A stretch of DNA of 64,000 bases from Pseudomonas sp. GL-B-19 (GTDB taxonomy: Bacteria; Pseudomonadota; Gammaproteobacteria; Pseudomonadales; Pseudomonadaceae): contig NZ_JAHBDK010000013.1 of the NCBI RefSeq assembly GCF_019956415.1, positions 62,001 through 126,000 on the forward strand, in the 5' to 3' direction. Below, one piece after another: positions 26,664 to 36,416 of the stretch. Below the pieces are notes generated by a model. It made no database searches, had not been told where the DNA came from, and saw nothing but the letters and a program-made list of their open reading frames with translations. The first letter of the stretch is position 1. Each line of letters opens with the position of its first letter. Made by a program: the position numbers and the translations under genes.

Positions 26664-27122
26664 TTGCCTACTCGTTCCCACGCCAATCATCTGCGCACCG
26701 GTCGCCATTCCCAGGCCGGACAAATCTACCTGCTCACTGCCGTGACACACCTGCGTGAACCGGTGTTCAGCGATTGGCGAGCGGGACGTTTGGTGGTGGA
26801 TCAGTTTCGTCTGGCCATGACTGAAGGACGGGCAGATTCCCTTGCCTGGGTGGTAATGCCCGATCATTTTCACTGGTTGGTCGAACTCCAGAACAGCACG
26901 CTGCCGGAGTTGATGCTTGCAACCAAATCTCGCAGCGCGAGAGAGATCAATGCCTACCTGGGTCGCTCAGGCCGATTTTGGCAAAAAGGCTTTCATGATC
27001 GCGCCATCCGCCGCGAAGAAAATCTTTTGACGGTGGCCCGTTACATCATCGCCAACCCATTGCGCGCTGACCTGGTCAGGCGCGTTCATGATTATCCGCT
27101 GTGGGATGCCATATGGCTGTAG
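26664..27122 (+). CDS. rayT: RAYT: REP-associated tyrosine transposase
   Basis: A 152-residue member of the Y1/HUH transposase family (PF01797). Start TTG 26664 is chosen for its ribosome-binding site GGAGGGCAAAGGA and because LPTRSHANHLRTGRHS aligns with RAYT N-termini. The HUH metal site is VMPDHFHWLVEL, and the catalytic Tyr is in the C-terminal helix VARYIIANPLRADLV. RAYTs nick and mobilise REP palindromes. It lies directly after the REPIN array and is flanked by single REP-like units (26545-26572; 27127-27150). It appears intact and may be the enzyme maintaining this REPIN population. Confidence 0.9.
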   Translation: MPTRSHANHLRTGRHSQAGQIYLLTAVTHLREPVFSDWRAGRLVVDQFRLAMTEGRADSLAWVVMPDHFHWLVELQNSTLPELMLATKSRSAREINAYLGRSGRFWQKGFHDRAIRREENLLTVARYIIANPLRADLVRRVHDYPLWDAIWL

Positions 27123-27173
27123 CGGTTGACTTGCCGGCGAAGGCACGCCGCCTCGATCTTCTGGCCGCTCGTC

Positions 27174-28523
27174 TTAGAGCTTTCGCAGTTCCTGCGCAAC
27201 GATGGCGACGGTTTCGGCAATTTGCTCCGAGGTGTGCAGGCATGACACAAAAAAGCGTACTCGCGCTGACTTCTCGGGTACCGCCGGATGCAAGATGGGT
27301 TGGGCGTTGATTCCACGACGTGACAACGCGCTGGACAATTGGGTCGCCTTGAGCGAACTGCCGGTGATGACCGGAACTACCGCCAGACCTGTGCTGGTGC
27401 CGGTGTCCAGGCCTGCTTCCCTGGCAAGTTCGAGGAATTGCCTGCCACGTGCCTGCAAGGTGGCGACGCGCTCGCCATCTTCTGGCAGGCAACGCAGCGC
27501 CGCTAATGCTGCCGCCGCCACCGATGGCGGCATGCCGACACTGTAGAGAAAGCCCGGGGCCAGGAACTTGAGATGTTCCACCAGTGCCGACTCACCGGCG
27601 ATGTAACCACCGCAACTGGCCAGGCTTTTACTCAAGGTGCCCATCCAGATATCCACGTCACTGCCGGCCAGGCCGAAATGCTCACGGATGCCTTTGCCAG
27701 TCTGCCCCATGACGCCCAGCGAATGGGCTTCATCGACCATCAGCAATACCTGGTGCTTGTTCCTGAGTTCGACGAAACGAGGCAAATCCGGGAAATCACC
27801 ATCCATGCTGTAGATGCCTTCAAGCACCACCAACACCCGCTCGAAATGCTGACGCTGATCGCTCAGTACACGATCGACCGCTTCCCAATCGTTATGGGCA
27901 AAACTCAGGCGCCGGGCACCGGACAACTGAATACCCTGCAGCACGCTGTTATGAATCAGCTCATCATGCAGAATCAGATCCCGCGGACCGAACAAGTAGC
28001 CAATGGTAGTCACGTTCGTCGCATGACCACTGACGAAGGTAATGGCGTCGTTCACTTCATAGAGGCGAGCCAGTTCCTGCTCCAGCTCGCGATGAATCGG
28101 ACGATCGCCCGACACCGGACGACTGGCCGATACCGACGTTCCATATTGATCAATGGCGGCCTTGGCGGCCTCGGCGACAACCGGGTGTCCTGAGTAGCCC
28201 AGGTAGTTATAGCTCGCGAAGTTCACGTAACGATTACCGTCCATGACGGTTTCGGCTCCCGCCAACCCTTCGTGCAATTTGAAGAACGGATTGGCCAAGC
28301 CAAAACGCGCGGCGCCGTCGAGCATGATGCGTAACTGCTGATAGCCGGGGAACTGGTCAAATCGGCAGAATTGCCCGAACCCCTCGCGCGGGGCGCTTTT
28401 GAGTCCCTCCAGCGATGGGCTCGGTACGCCATCGCCGGTCTTGCGCAGACGCCGTTCCAGAGCCTGTTGGATCAGCTTGTCTTTCATCGAAGCGGCAAGC
28501 TTGGGCGCGGTTTTATGGGTCAT
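27174..28523 (-). CDS. AONS/serine-palmitoyltransferase-like alpha-oxoamine synthase, RkpG-like
   Basis: A 449-residue PLP enzyme of fold type I: GTSVSASRPVSGDRPIHREL, VDEAHSLGVMG (Asp/His of the PLP pocket) and the Schiff-base lysine in TLSKSLASCGGYIAG. The Lys loop (SKSLAS) is closer to serine palmitoyltransferases than to biotin AONS as I recall them. It condenses an acyl thioester with an amino acid to give an aminoketone. The ~75-residue N-terminal extension (GFGQFCRFDQFPGYQQL) is also seen in RkpG-type proteins. Start ATG 28523 lies 8 bases after the PKS stop on the same strand. I infer it releases the PKS chain, since the PKS lacks a thioesterase. Confidence 0.82.
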   Translation of the reverse strand: MTHKTAPKLAASMKDKLIQQALERRLRKTGDGVPSPSLEGLKSAPREGFGQFCRFDQFPGYQQLRIMLDGAARFGLANPFFKLHEGLAGAETVMDGNRYVNFASYNYLGYSGHPVVAEAAKAAIDQYGTSVSASRPVSGDRPIHRELEQELARLYEVNDAITFVSGHATNVTTIGYLFGPRDLILHDELIHNSVLQGIQLSGARRLSFAHNDWEAVDRVLSDQRQHFERVLVVLEGIYSMDGDFPDLPRFVELRNKHQVLLMVDEAHSLGVMGQTGKGIREHFGLAGSDVDIWMGTLSKSLASCGGYIAGESALVEHLKFLAPGFLYSVGMPPSVAAAALAALRCLPEDGERVATLQARGRQFLELAREAGLDTGTSTGLAVVPVITGSSLKATQLSSALSRRGINAQPILHPAVPEKSARVRFFVSCLHTSEQIAETVAIVAQELRKL

Positions 28524-28531
28524 GGTCCGGA

Positions 28532-31500
28532 TCAATTAATCAAGCGTGAAAGTTTGGAATCCTGAGCGCTGAGGCCCGCGCTCAACTGCGCGATATCGTC
28601 ACGGGAAATGTCGACGCCATGACGTGAAAACGTTTCGCTCGCCAGAGGCTGCAGATTATTTTCGGCATCCGGTTGCACATCGCCTTGCTGATTACCGCGC
28701 AGGAGTTCAAGGATTCGAACGGTGATCTTGCCGATGCTCGACGCTTCGCTCAGCTCCATGACCGGCAGACGAACACCAAAGCGCTCCTCGACCGCCACCA
28801 CCAGCTCGACACTCATCAACGAGTCCAGACCCAACTCTTGAAGCGGTCGGGTGGCGTCCAGTTTACTGGTTGGCAAACGAAGGATTTCGCTGATTTCCTG
28901 CTTGAGCATTTCACTGAACAGCTCGATCAGCTCAGGGTCATCCATTTCGGCCAACAACCGCTGAATATCGTCGGCATCGCTTTCTTCGTCCTGCTCACCA
29001 CCGTGCAACCTGGCCAGTTCATTGAACTTGGGCGAGCCGCCTGCCGGCAGGAAGCGCGACAGCGCCTTCCAGTCCAGCTCCAGCACGCCTAGCCCCGAAC
29101 GACGCTGCAACAGCAAGCGTTCCAGGGTCTGCAGCGCCGCTTGCGATTGCAAGGCTGCACCGCCCATGCGACTTTGCAGAGCGTCCTTAATATCCTGATT
29201 GCGAGCCAGGAAACCCGCGTCATCAATGGCCCCCCAGAGCACGCTAGTGGCCGGCAACCCCAGCACCAGGCGATGGCGCGCCAGTGCTTCGAGCCAATGG
29301 TTGGCGGCAACGTAGTTGGCCTGCCCCGGATTACCGAACAAGGTGGTTGCCGAAGAGAACAGCACGAAGAAGTCCAGTGGCAAACGGGCCGTCAACTCAT
29401 GCAGGTACTGCGCTCCCTTGGCCTTGGGCTCCAAGACGCGTTGCAGTTGTTCGCGGGTCAAATTGCGGATCAAACCGTCATCGAACACCGTTGCCGCATG
29501 CACCACGCCACGTAATGGCTGGCCGCTGGCGTCAATGCGCGCCATGACGGACGCCAATTGCGCGCGGTCGGTGATGTCACAGGCCAGCGCCTGGACCTCG
29601 ATACCCTGCTCGCGCCACAGCGCCAACAAGGGTTGCGCCTCCTCCGTCGCGGCGCCACGACGACCTAGCAGGACCAGATGACGAGCGCCTTTTTCCACCA
29701 GCCATTGCGCGCTGCGCAGGCCAAAACCGCTGAGACCGCCGGTGACCAGGTAGCTGGCGTTCGCGGCCAGGGTCAACCTCGGTGCTGGCGCGACCGACGT
29801 CGCGACAACGCCCTGGATCGGCGTGCGATACGTCACGACAATCTTGCCGATCTGACGTGCCTGCTGCATGTAGCGGAACGCTTCGACCACTTCATTGGCA
29901 TCGAAAGCGCGATAAGGCAACGGGCTCAGAACGCCCTCGCGGAACAGCTCCATCATTTCGCCGAACAGCCGACGGGTCAGCTGCGGGCGTTCGCTCATCA
30001 GTTGGTCGGCGTCGATGCCAAAGTAGCTGATGTTATTGCGGAAAGGTCGCAGACCGATTTTGGTGTTCTGGTAGAAGTCGCGCTTGCCCAGTTCGAGGAA
30101 CCGGCCAAACGGCTTGAGTACCCGCAAATTGCGATTGATCGCCTCGCCCGCCAGCGAGTTGAGTACCACATCCACGCCGCGGCCATCGGTGATGGCCAGG
30201 ATGTCATCGGCATACGCCAACGAACGCGAGTCAAAGATATGCTCGACGCCCATCAGCCGCAGGAAATCGCGCTTTTCGTCGCTGCCCGCGGTGGCATAAA
30301 TTTCGGCACCGCACCATTTGGCAATCTGGATCGCGGCAATACCCACGCCGCCCGCTGCGCCGTGAATCAGAATCTTCTCTCCCGGCTCAAGGCGCGCCAA
30401 GTGATGCACCGCGTAGTACACAGTGAAGAAGGTACTCGGGATGGTCGCCGCTGCCTCGAAAGACATACCGTCAGGAATGCGTGCCACCGCATTGGCGTTG
30501 GTGACCAGACGATTGGCAAAGCTTGACGGACCGAAGCCGACGACTCGGTCGCCCGGCTGAAAATCGCCTTCGACCAGCGCGCCTTTGTCCCGCACCACGC
30601 CAGCAAACTCGAAGCCAAGCGTCGGTCCCGAGAAGCCATTTTCGATCGCTTCATCGGACAGCAGGCCCAACGCGTACATGACATCGCGGAAATTGAGACC
30701 CGTCGCCTGAACGTCAATATCCAGTTCGTCGTCAGCCGGCACCCGTGGCGCTCGTGCTTCCCAGCGCAAATGGCGCAACTGCCCCGGCAAATCGAACCCG
30801 AGCTTGACCTGCGCCGGTGCCTCCAGCGCGGCATTACGCGACAACTCATCTGGCTGGATTCGCAGCCGTGCGACATAACGATCACCCGCCGCACTGATCG
30901 CCAGTTCGGTTTCTTCATCAGCGTTGAGCAGTGCCTGAGCCAGATGCTCGACACCGGCGCCCATCGCCAGATCGAGTAGACGGACACGACAGCCGACAGC
31001 TTCGTTGCTCAGGGTCCGACCGAAGCCCCACAAGGCCGCGTCGGCAATGTCCGGCACAGTCGTTTCCGGCCGGGCGCCTTGCGGCAGCAGATGAACAGCG
31101 GCGCCGGAGGTCAGTAACCAGCAATCGGCGGCAATGCCGGCCGACTCACAGGCCTGAGTGATGGCTGCGGCGAGCATGCACCGATCCGCCTGCGCATCCA
31201 GCCCTTGGGTGGCGAACAAACCAGCGAGCATCACAATGTGCTGAGGCGCCGCGGCCTCTTCAATTAACTGTTGCGCCAGAACCACTGCCGAGCCCGGTGC
31301 GAGGAGTGCGGCGTCCTGACCTTGCTCACGCAAGACCGACGCCAGTGCCTGGGCAAATGGCCCTTCAGGCCCTTGCTCGTCGGCGACCAGCAACCAGCGA
31401 TGACGCGGATATTCGGGAGCAACCGCGAGTGTCTTCACCTCATCTTTGGCGGCCACCAATAGATAACTGCCGGATGCCGAATCCGGAATAAACTCCAGCG

Positions 31501-34500
31501 GCCCGGATACCGTCAGGCCATGACGCCGCAGTTCCTGCTGCCAGAAGCCCGGCGTCTGTTGCGCCGATAGCGCCTGCTGCCCCTGTCGGGCCAGCCACCA
31601 GGAAGGTTCGGCGCCGAAGGTGAAGTCAGCCCAACGTGCAGGATGTTGCGCGAGCAGCAGCACTTCGCCATTGGCACACAACCTTGCGGCACCCTGTTGC
31701 AGGCCTTGACTGAGTGCTTCCAGCGGTGCCAGATCAGTGGCGACGAGGACCAGATCGAAACAGTTCGCCGGCACCTGGGCGACTTTTTCCGCATCTTCAA
31801 GGTTCAGCACCTGTAGATCCGGAAAGTCAGCCTGGAGCATCGACAACGCTTCAACGTTCTGCGCCACGTACTGATAATCGACCCGATCAAAATCCAGCCC
31901 GACACAAAGATCAGCCGCCAAAGGCGCGCCCTCGAAGCCAAGCTCGAGAATACGCAAGCGCTGCCCGTCAGGCAGAGCGCTCAAGCGTTGAGCAATGTGC
32001 TCTCGCAAACCGCCCAGCAATGCGTAGTGGCCGCAAGCTCCGAGCACCAGGCGGGTCAATACGGCGGGCGTGGTTTCCCTCGGCAAAAGTTGCGCAAGAC
32101 TCATCTGCCCGCTGATCAGCTCCAGCAAGTGCATGCCGATGCGGCCAACTGAATGAATGATCTGGAAGTGCTCGGGATAACTGCGGAACAGTTCCTGCCA
32201 GATGTCCTGTGCACTCGAGCGTTCACCCTGGTCGGCCAACTGCCAGGCGTCGTTGCCGACCGTGACCAGGCTGCCATCCTCTATGGCTTGATCCAGCAAA
32301 TGGTCAAGATAACTGCCGGATTCCCAAGTGGCGTACTGCTGCCGCGTCAGTTGACCGCCGAGTTTCTCGACGGCTTCGAGCAGGAAGCTGCCGCACAGGC
32401 CATCAAGCAACGGGTCGATTTCATTGGCATACCGGGCCAACCCGTGATCACCCGCGAGCGTGCCAAGGTGCTGCTGCAGCTTCACCTGCAGCTGTGAACC
32501 GGCCATTGGCATGGCACGCTCATTGGCGGGATAGGGTTTGGCAACCCCGACAAAGTCCGCCAGCTTGATGTCGCCACTGCGATCCTTGTGCAGCCGTACC
32601 CCACGAAAACGCGCGTCCTTGATGCAGATGACCGCATTGCCTTGGGCATCGAACAGCGTGAAATCCGCCAGCAACGAATGCTCTGAGCGTTTCACCAGGG
32701 TGACCTGGGCCAGGCAAGGCGCAGGACTGCCGGCAGCAAAGCAGATCCGCCCCAGTTTTACCGGGATAAAGGCCAGGTCTTTGCGGCACCCGGCATCCTG
32801 GCTCAACAGCTGGGTGATCAATTGGAAAGCACCGTCCAGCAGCGCCGGGTGCAAATTCAGAGTGTTCAGTTCGGCCTCGATCAGCGCCGGGACCGTCAAG
32901 CGCGCCAATACCTGGTTGCCCTCGATCCAGCCGGCCTCGACCACTTGATAAGCCGGACCATAATTCAGGCCGACGACCCGGGTCAGCGCCAAGTGCCCGG
33001 ACGCGTTGAAATCCGGTGCACGCGTCGGCAAGGCCGGAGCGGCGCAGGCCAGCATGCCGCCGCGTGCTTCACCCGGAAGCCTGGCAACCACATGCTGCGC
33101 CCACGGCTCAGCCTGGGCGGTGGTGCGCGACACGATGGAAAGCGTTCCGTCACTGCTGTCGATGGTTACGCGGACTTTTTTGCTGAAATCCGAATGCAGC
33201 AAGAGAGGGCTGTGAATTTCCAGCTCTTCGATTTCAACAAACTCGCCGGGTTGATACTGCAATGCCGCTGCCAGCGCGAGTTCGGTGAAACCCGCCCCCG
33301 GGAACAACACCGAGTCGCCCACCCGGTGGTCACCGAGCGACGGGAACAGCTGCGTATCCAGACGGTTGTCCCAGGTGAACTCGTGCTCGGGCAGCGGGTA
33401 ACCCAGCAGCGGGTGGACGCGTTCACGGTGCAGGTTGCCGTTTGATTCGGGTGAGTCGGCAAGCCAGTGACGTTCGCGCTGCCAGGCGTAATTGGGCAGT
33501 TGCACGAAACGCCCGACATCGGGAAACACGCATTGCAGATCGATGTCGACACCGGCGATCAGCACTTTCGCCAGCGTGCGATCGATCAACTGTGAGGTTT
33601 GCTCACCGCGCAGCACCGTCGGGATCACGACACCGTCCAGTTCCTGACGGGTCAGTGCGTCGGCCACATAGGCGCGCAAGATCGGATGGGGTCCGACCTC
33701 CACGAAGACGTTGTAGCCCTGCTCGACGAGGGCCTCACTGGCAGACTTGAACAGCACCGGATAACGAATGTTTTTCCACCAGTATTCGGCGTCCAGATAT
33801 TCGCCAGCCAACAGGTCGCCGGTCACGGTCGAATACATTGGAATACGGGCAGGCCCCGGGACGATGCTGCTCAAGGCTTCGACCACCTGATCGGCAATCA
33901 CATCCATCGCCGGCGAGTGGAACGCGTAATCGAGTCCCAGGCGACGAGCAAAAACCTGACGCTCGGTCAGTGCATTCTCCAGGCGCTCCAATGCAGCCGG
34001 CAGACCGGCGACAGTCGCCCCTTTGAAACTGTTGTCGCCAGCGACCACCAGCTCGTTGTCCAGACAAAGCGCCTGCAACAGGCTCGCGGTCTCTGCACCC
34101 GACAAGCCGACCGCCGACATATTGCCGCAGCCCTTGGTCAAGCCTTGCAAGCGACTGCGATGGTAGATCACGGCGGTGGCGTCGCTCAGCGTCAGCGCCC
34201 CGCACGCCCAGGCGGCAGCGACTTCACCCACGCTGTGGCCAATGACGGCCATCGGCACGACGCCTTTTTCGGCCAGCATGCGGGTAACCCCCACCTGCAA
34301 GGCAAACAGCGCTGGCTGTGCAAATTCAGTCAGCTGATAACGGTCTTCGCCCAGCTCGCCCGCCAGTTCGGCGATCAACGAATAACCGGCCAGCGGTTGG
34401 AAAATCGCGTCCAGTTCGGCAACTGCCTGATGGAACAGCGGGTCGGCCAGCAATGACTTGCCCATGCCCTGCCACTGCGATCCATTACCGGAGAAAACGA

Positions 34501-36094
34501 ACACAGGTCCTTTGGCCTGATCCAGGGCGCGACCACTTTCCAGCACCGTCGACAACGCCGGAACACCGGGTTCCGTGGCGAAATCCAGGAGTGCCTGAGC
34601 GCTGTCCTGAGCCTGCGCACCGAACACCACAACCCTTTGCGGGTGCAGTTCGCGGCGCACCAGTGACTGATAGGCAACATCATAAAGGCTTGCCGCGTCC
34701 GGCACGGACATGAACTGCGCGAGCTGTTCACACTGGGCCGCCAGGGCGGTGCTGTCCTTGGCAGAAACCATCAGCGGCACGAATTGTTGCGTTGGGCTCG
34801 GGGCTTGCGTTACCTGCGGTGGGCTTTCCAGAATCACGTGGGCGTTGGCCCCGCCGAAACCGAAGGAGTTAACCCCGACCACCAGTTTTCCGCTGGATTT
34901 TAGGGCCAGGGTTTCGGTGACCACACTCAGGTTGAGATCGGCGAAAGGAATATTCGGATTGAGCTTCTTGATGCCAATGGTGGCCGGCACCTTGCGTTCG
35001 ATCACACAGTACAGCGCTTTCATCAGCCCGGCGACGCCGGAGGCAGCCTCAAGGTGGCCGATGTTGCTTTTGATCGAACCGATCAGGAGTGGCTGATCCG
35101 CCGGGCGTTGCTGACCCAGTGCCTCACCGATGGCCTGGCTCTCGATTGGATCGCCGACTGGCGTACCCGTGCCGTGAGCCTCCAGGTAATCGATATCTGC
35201 CGCATCAATGCCCGCTGTGTTGTAGGCCTGTTTCATCAGGGCAATCTGCGCATCTGCACTCGGCAGGGTCAGCGTCGATTTGCGCCCATCGGTATTGGCC
35301 GCACTGCCGGCAACGACCGCGAGGATCTGGTTGCCATCCTCGATCGCTTTGTCGTAATCCTTCAGATAGAACAGTCCACCGCCCTCGGAGCGTACATAGC
35401 CGTCCGCAGACTCATCGAACACATGGCATTGCCCGGTGCGCGACAGCATTGAAGCCTTGGAAAAGATCAGAAAGCCGAAAGGATGCAGGTGCAGGCTGAC
35501 CCCACCGGTAATCGCCTGTTCGATTTCGCCGCTCTGAATGGCCTGGCAAGCCTGGTGAAAAGCGATCAGGGAAGAAGAGCACGCCGTGTCGATGGCCATG
35601 CTCGGACCTTGCAGGTCATAGAAAAAAGACAACCGGTTGGCCGCGATGCTGTTGGTATTGCCGGTGGCGGTGGCGGCGTCGATCATCGACAGGTCATGGG
35701 CCAGACGGTAGCCGTAGTCGACACTGGCAATGCCCAGGTAAACACCGCAATTGCTACCACGCAGGCTCGACGGCTTGACGCCGGCGTTCTCGAACACTTC
35801 CCAGCCAAGCTCCAGCAACAAACGCTGCTGAGGATCCATGACCGCCGCTTCACGAGGAGAGATATTGAAGAATCCGGCGTCGAAGGTCGAAATATCGCCC
35901 AGGGTTCCGGAAGCTAAAGTATAGGACGTTGCAGGGTTTGCTTTGTCCGGGTGCAGGAATTCGTCTTTAGACCAGCGAGAAGAATCCACCTGGGTAATAA
36001 AGTTCTGCCTATCTAGCAGGTGCGGCCAAAAAGTTGCAGAAGTAGAGCCTGGAAACCGGAGAGACGTCCCTATGATTGCAACTTTTTTACGCAT
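28532..36094 (-). CDS. Type I polyketide/fatty-acid synthase, RkpA-like (KS-AT-DH-psiMT-ER-KR-ACP)
   Basis: 2520 residues; start ATG 36094 (MRKKVAIIGTSLRFPG) with AAGGA upstream. Domains: KS 1-425 (Cys172 in DTACSSS, His307 in EAHGTGT, His347 in SNIGH); AT ~530-830 (Ser621 in GHSVGEV); DH ~885-1160 (GDHRVGDSVLFPG; HPALLDG); methyltransferase-like ~1380-1500 whose SAM motif is degenerate (ILELGFEGAPL); ER ~1790-2090 (GAAGGVGIAA); KR ~2115-2300 (VTGGLSGFG; Ser/Tyr/Asn present); ACP ~2400-2480 (LGLDSLMS). No thioesterase. The domain order is that of a fully reducing iterative PKS, like S. meliloti RkpA, and implies a saturated acyl chain for the capsule lipid. It heads a two-gene operon with the AONS-like gene. 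Confidence 0.9.
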   Translation of the reverse strand: MRKKVAIIGTSLRFPGSTSATFWPHLLDRQNFITQVDSSRWSKDEFLHPDKANPATSYTLASGTLGDISTFDAGFFNISPREAAVMDPQQRLLLELGWEVFENAGVKPSSLRGSNCGVYLGIASVDYGYRLAHDLSMIDAATATGNTNSIAANRLSFFYDLQGPSMAIDTACSSSLIAFHQACQAIQSGEIEQAITGGVSLHLHPFGFLIFSKASMLSRTGQCHVFDESADGYVRSEGGGLFYLKDYDKAIEDGNQILAVVAGSAANTDGRKSTLTLPSADAQIALMKQAYNTAGIDAADIDYLEAHGTGTPVGDPIESQAIGEALGQQRPADQPLLIGSIKSNIGHLEAASGVAGLMKALYCVIERKVPATIGIKKLNPNIPFADLNLSVVTETLALKSSGKLVVGVNSFGFGGANAHVILESPPQVTQAPSPTQQFVPLMVSAKDSTALAAQCEQLAQFMSVPDAASLYDVAYQSLVRRELHPQRVVVFGAQAQDSAQALLDFATEPGVPALSTVLESGRALDQAKGPVFVFSGNGSQWQGMGKSLLADPLFHQAVAELDAIFQPLAGYSLIAELAGELGEDRYQLTEFAQPALFALQVGVTRMLAEKGVVPMAVIGHSVGEVAAAWACGALTLSDATAVIYHRSRLQGLTKGCGNMSAVGLSGAETASLLQALCLDNELVVAGDNSFKGATVAGLPAALERLENALTERQVFARRLGLDYAFHSPAMDVIADQVVEALSSIVPGPARIPMYSTVTGDLLAGEYLDAEYWWKNIRYPVLFKSASEALVEQGYNVFVEVGPHPILRAYVADALTRQELDGVVIPTVLRGEQTSQLIDRTLAKVLIAGVDIDLQCVFPDVGRFVQLPNYAWQRERHWLADSPESNGNLHRERVHPLLGYPLPEHEFTWDNRLDTQLFPSLGDHRVGDSVLFPGAGFTELALAAALQYQPGEFVEIEELEIHSPLLLHSDFSKKVRVTIDSSDGTLSIVSRTTAQAEPWAQHVVARLPGEARGGMLACAAPALPTRAPDFNASGHLALTRVVGLNYGPAYQVVEAGWIEGNQVLARLTVPALIEAELNTLNLHPALLDGAFQLITQLLSQDAGCRKDLAFIPVKLGRICFAAGSPAPCLAQVTLVKRSEHSLLADFTLFDAQGNAVICIKDARFRGVRLHKDRSGDIKLADFVGVAKPYPANERAMPMAGSQLQVKLQQHLGTLAGDHGLARYANEIDPLLDGLCGSFLLEAVEKLGGQLTRQQYATWESGSYLDHLLDQAIEDGSLVTVGNDAWQLADQGERSSAQDIWQELFRSYPEHFQIIHSVGRIGMHLLELISGQMSLAQLLPRETTPAVLTRLVLGACGHYALLGGLREHIAQRLSALPDGQRLRILELGFEGAPLAADLCVGLDFDRVDYQYVAQNVEALSMLQADFPDLQVLNLEDAEKVAQVPANCFDLVLVATDLAPLEALSQGLQQGAARLCANGEVLLLAQHPARWADFTFGAEPSWWLARQGQQALSAQQTPGFWQQELRRHGLTVSGPLEFIPDSASGSYLLVAAKDEVKTLAVAPEYPRHRWLLVADEQGPEGPFAQALASVLREQGQDAALLAPGSAVVLAQQLIEEAAAPQHIVMLAGLFATQGLDAQADRCMLAAAITQACESAGIAADCWLLTSGAAVHLLPQGARPETTVPDIADAALWGFGRTLSNEAVGCRVRLLDLAMGAGVEHLAQALLNADEETELAISAAGDRYVARLRIQPDELSRNAALEAPAQVKLGFDLPGQLRHLRWEARAPRVPADDELDIDVQATGLNFRDVMYALGLLSDEAIENGFSGPTLGFEFAGVVRDKGALVEGDFQPGDRVVGFGPSSFANRLVTNANAVARIPDGMSFEAAATIPSTFFTVYYAVHHLARLEPGEKILIHGAAGGVGIAAIQIAKWCGAEIYATAGSDEKRDFLRLMGVEHIFDSRSLAYADDILAITDGRGVDVVLNSLAGEAINRNLRVLKPFGRFLELGKRDFYQNTKIGLRPFRNNISYFGIDADQLMSERPQLTRRLFGEMMELFREGVLSPLPYRAFDANEVVEAFRYMQQARQIGKIVVTYRTPIQGVVATSVAPAPRLTLAANASYLVTGGLSGFGLRSAQWLVEKGARHLVLLGRRGAATEEAQPLLALWREQGIEVQALACDITDRAQLASVMARIDASGQPLRGVVHAATVFDDGLIRNLTREQLQRVLEPKAKGAQYLHELTARLPLDFFVLFSSATTLFGNPGQANYVAANHWLEALARHRLVLGLPATSVLWGAIDDAGFLARNQDIKDALQSRMGGAALQSQAALQTLERLLLQRRSGLGVLELDWKALSRFLPAGGSPKFNELARLHGGEQDEESDADDIQRLLAEMDDPELIELFSEMLKQEISEILRLPTSKLDATRPLQELGLDSLMSVELVVAVEERFGVRLPVMELSEASSIGKITVRILELLRGNQQGDVQPDAENNLQPLASETFSRHGVDISRDDIAQLSAGLSAQDSKLSRLIN

Positions 36095-36416
36095 TGAAGC
36101 TAATCCTTTAATCCCCAGCCCTTTTCCAAGCTGAACAACAATCAAATTCTATTAATGTAAATGCTGGATATCCGGCTACATCTTGAGTGCTATGTACTGA
36201 TCCAACCGCGAACGTAGGGAAAAACCCTACACAAAAGAGCGACAGATCATACGCATGCATCGCCTCAAGGGAAACCTGAAAGCCCAATTTCCGGACAGAT
36301 CGACCTTCATCCGCGCTGCGAAATTACGACAACTGATGTCAGATGCTGCAAAAAAACACTCATCAAATTCGCGACTCGGCCGACAACGCTTGAAAGCCTT
36401 GCGGATTGAAATAGCC
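36095..36416. promoter_or_regulatory. Divergent control region between the PKS and aer
   Basis: About 320 bases without a gene. It contains GTAGGG-AAAAA-CCCTAC at 36214-36230, a perfect inverted repeat with the size of a regulator dimer site, and a smaller GGATATCC palindrome near 36167. Both lie upstream of the minus-strand PKS gene. I cannot name the regulator. The short reading frame before aer ATG 36417 is not convincing as a gene. Confidence 0.4.
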
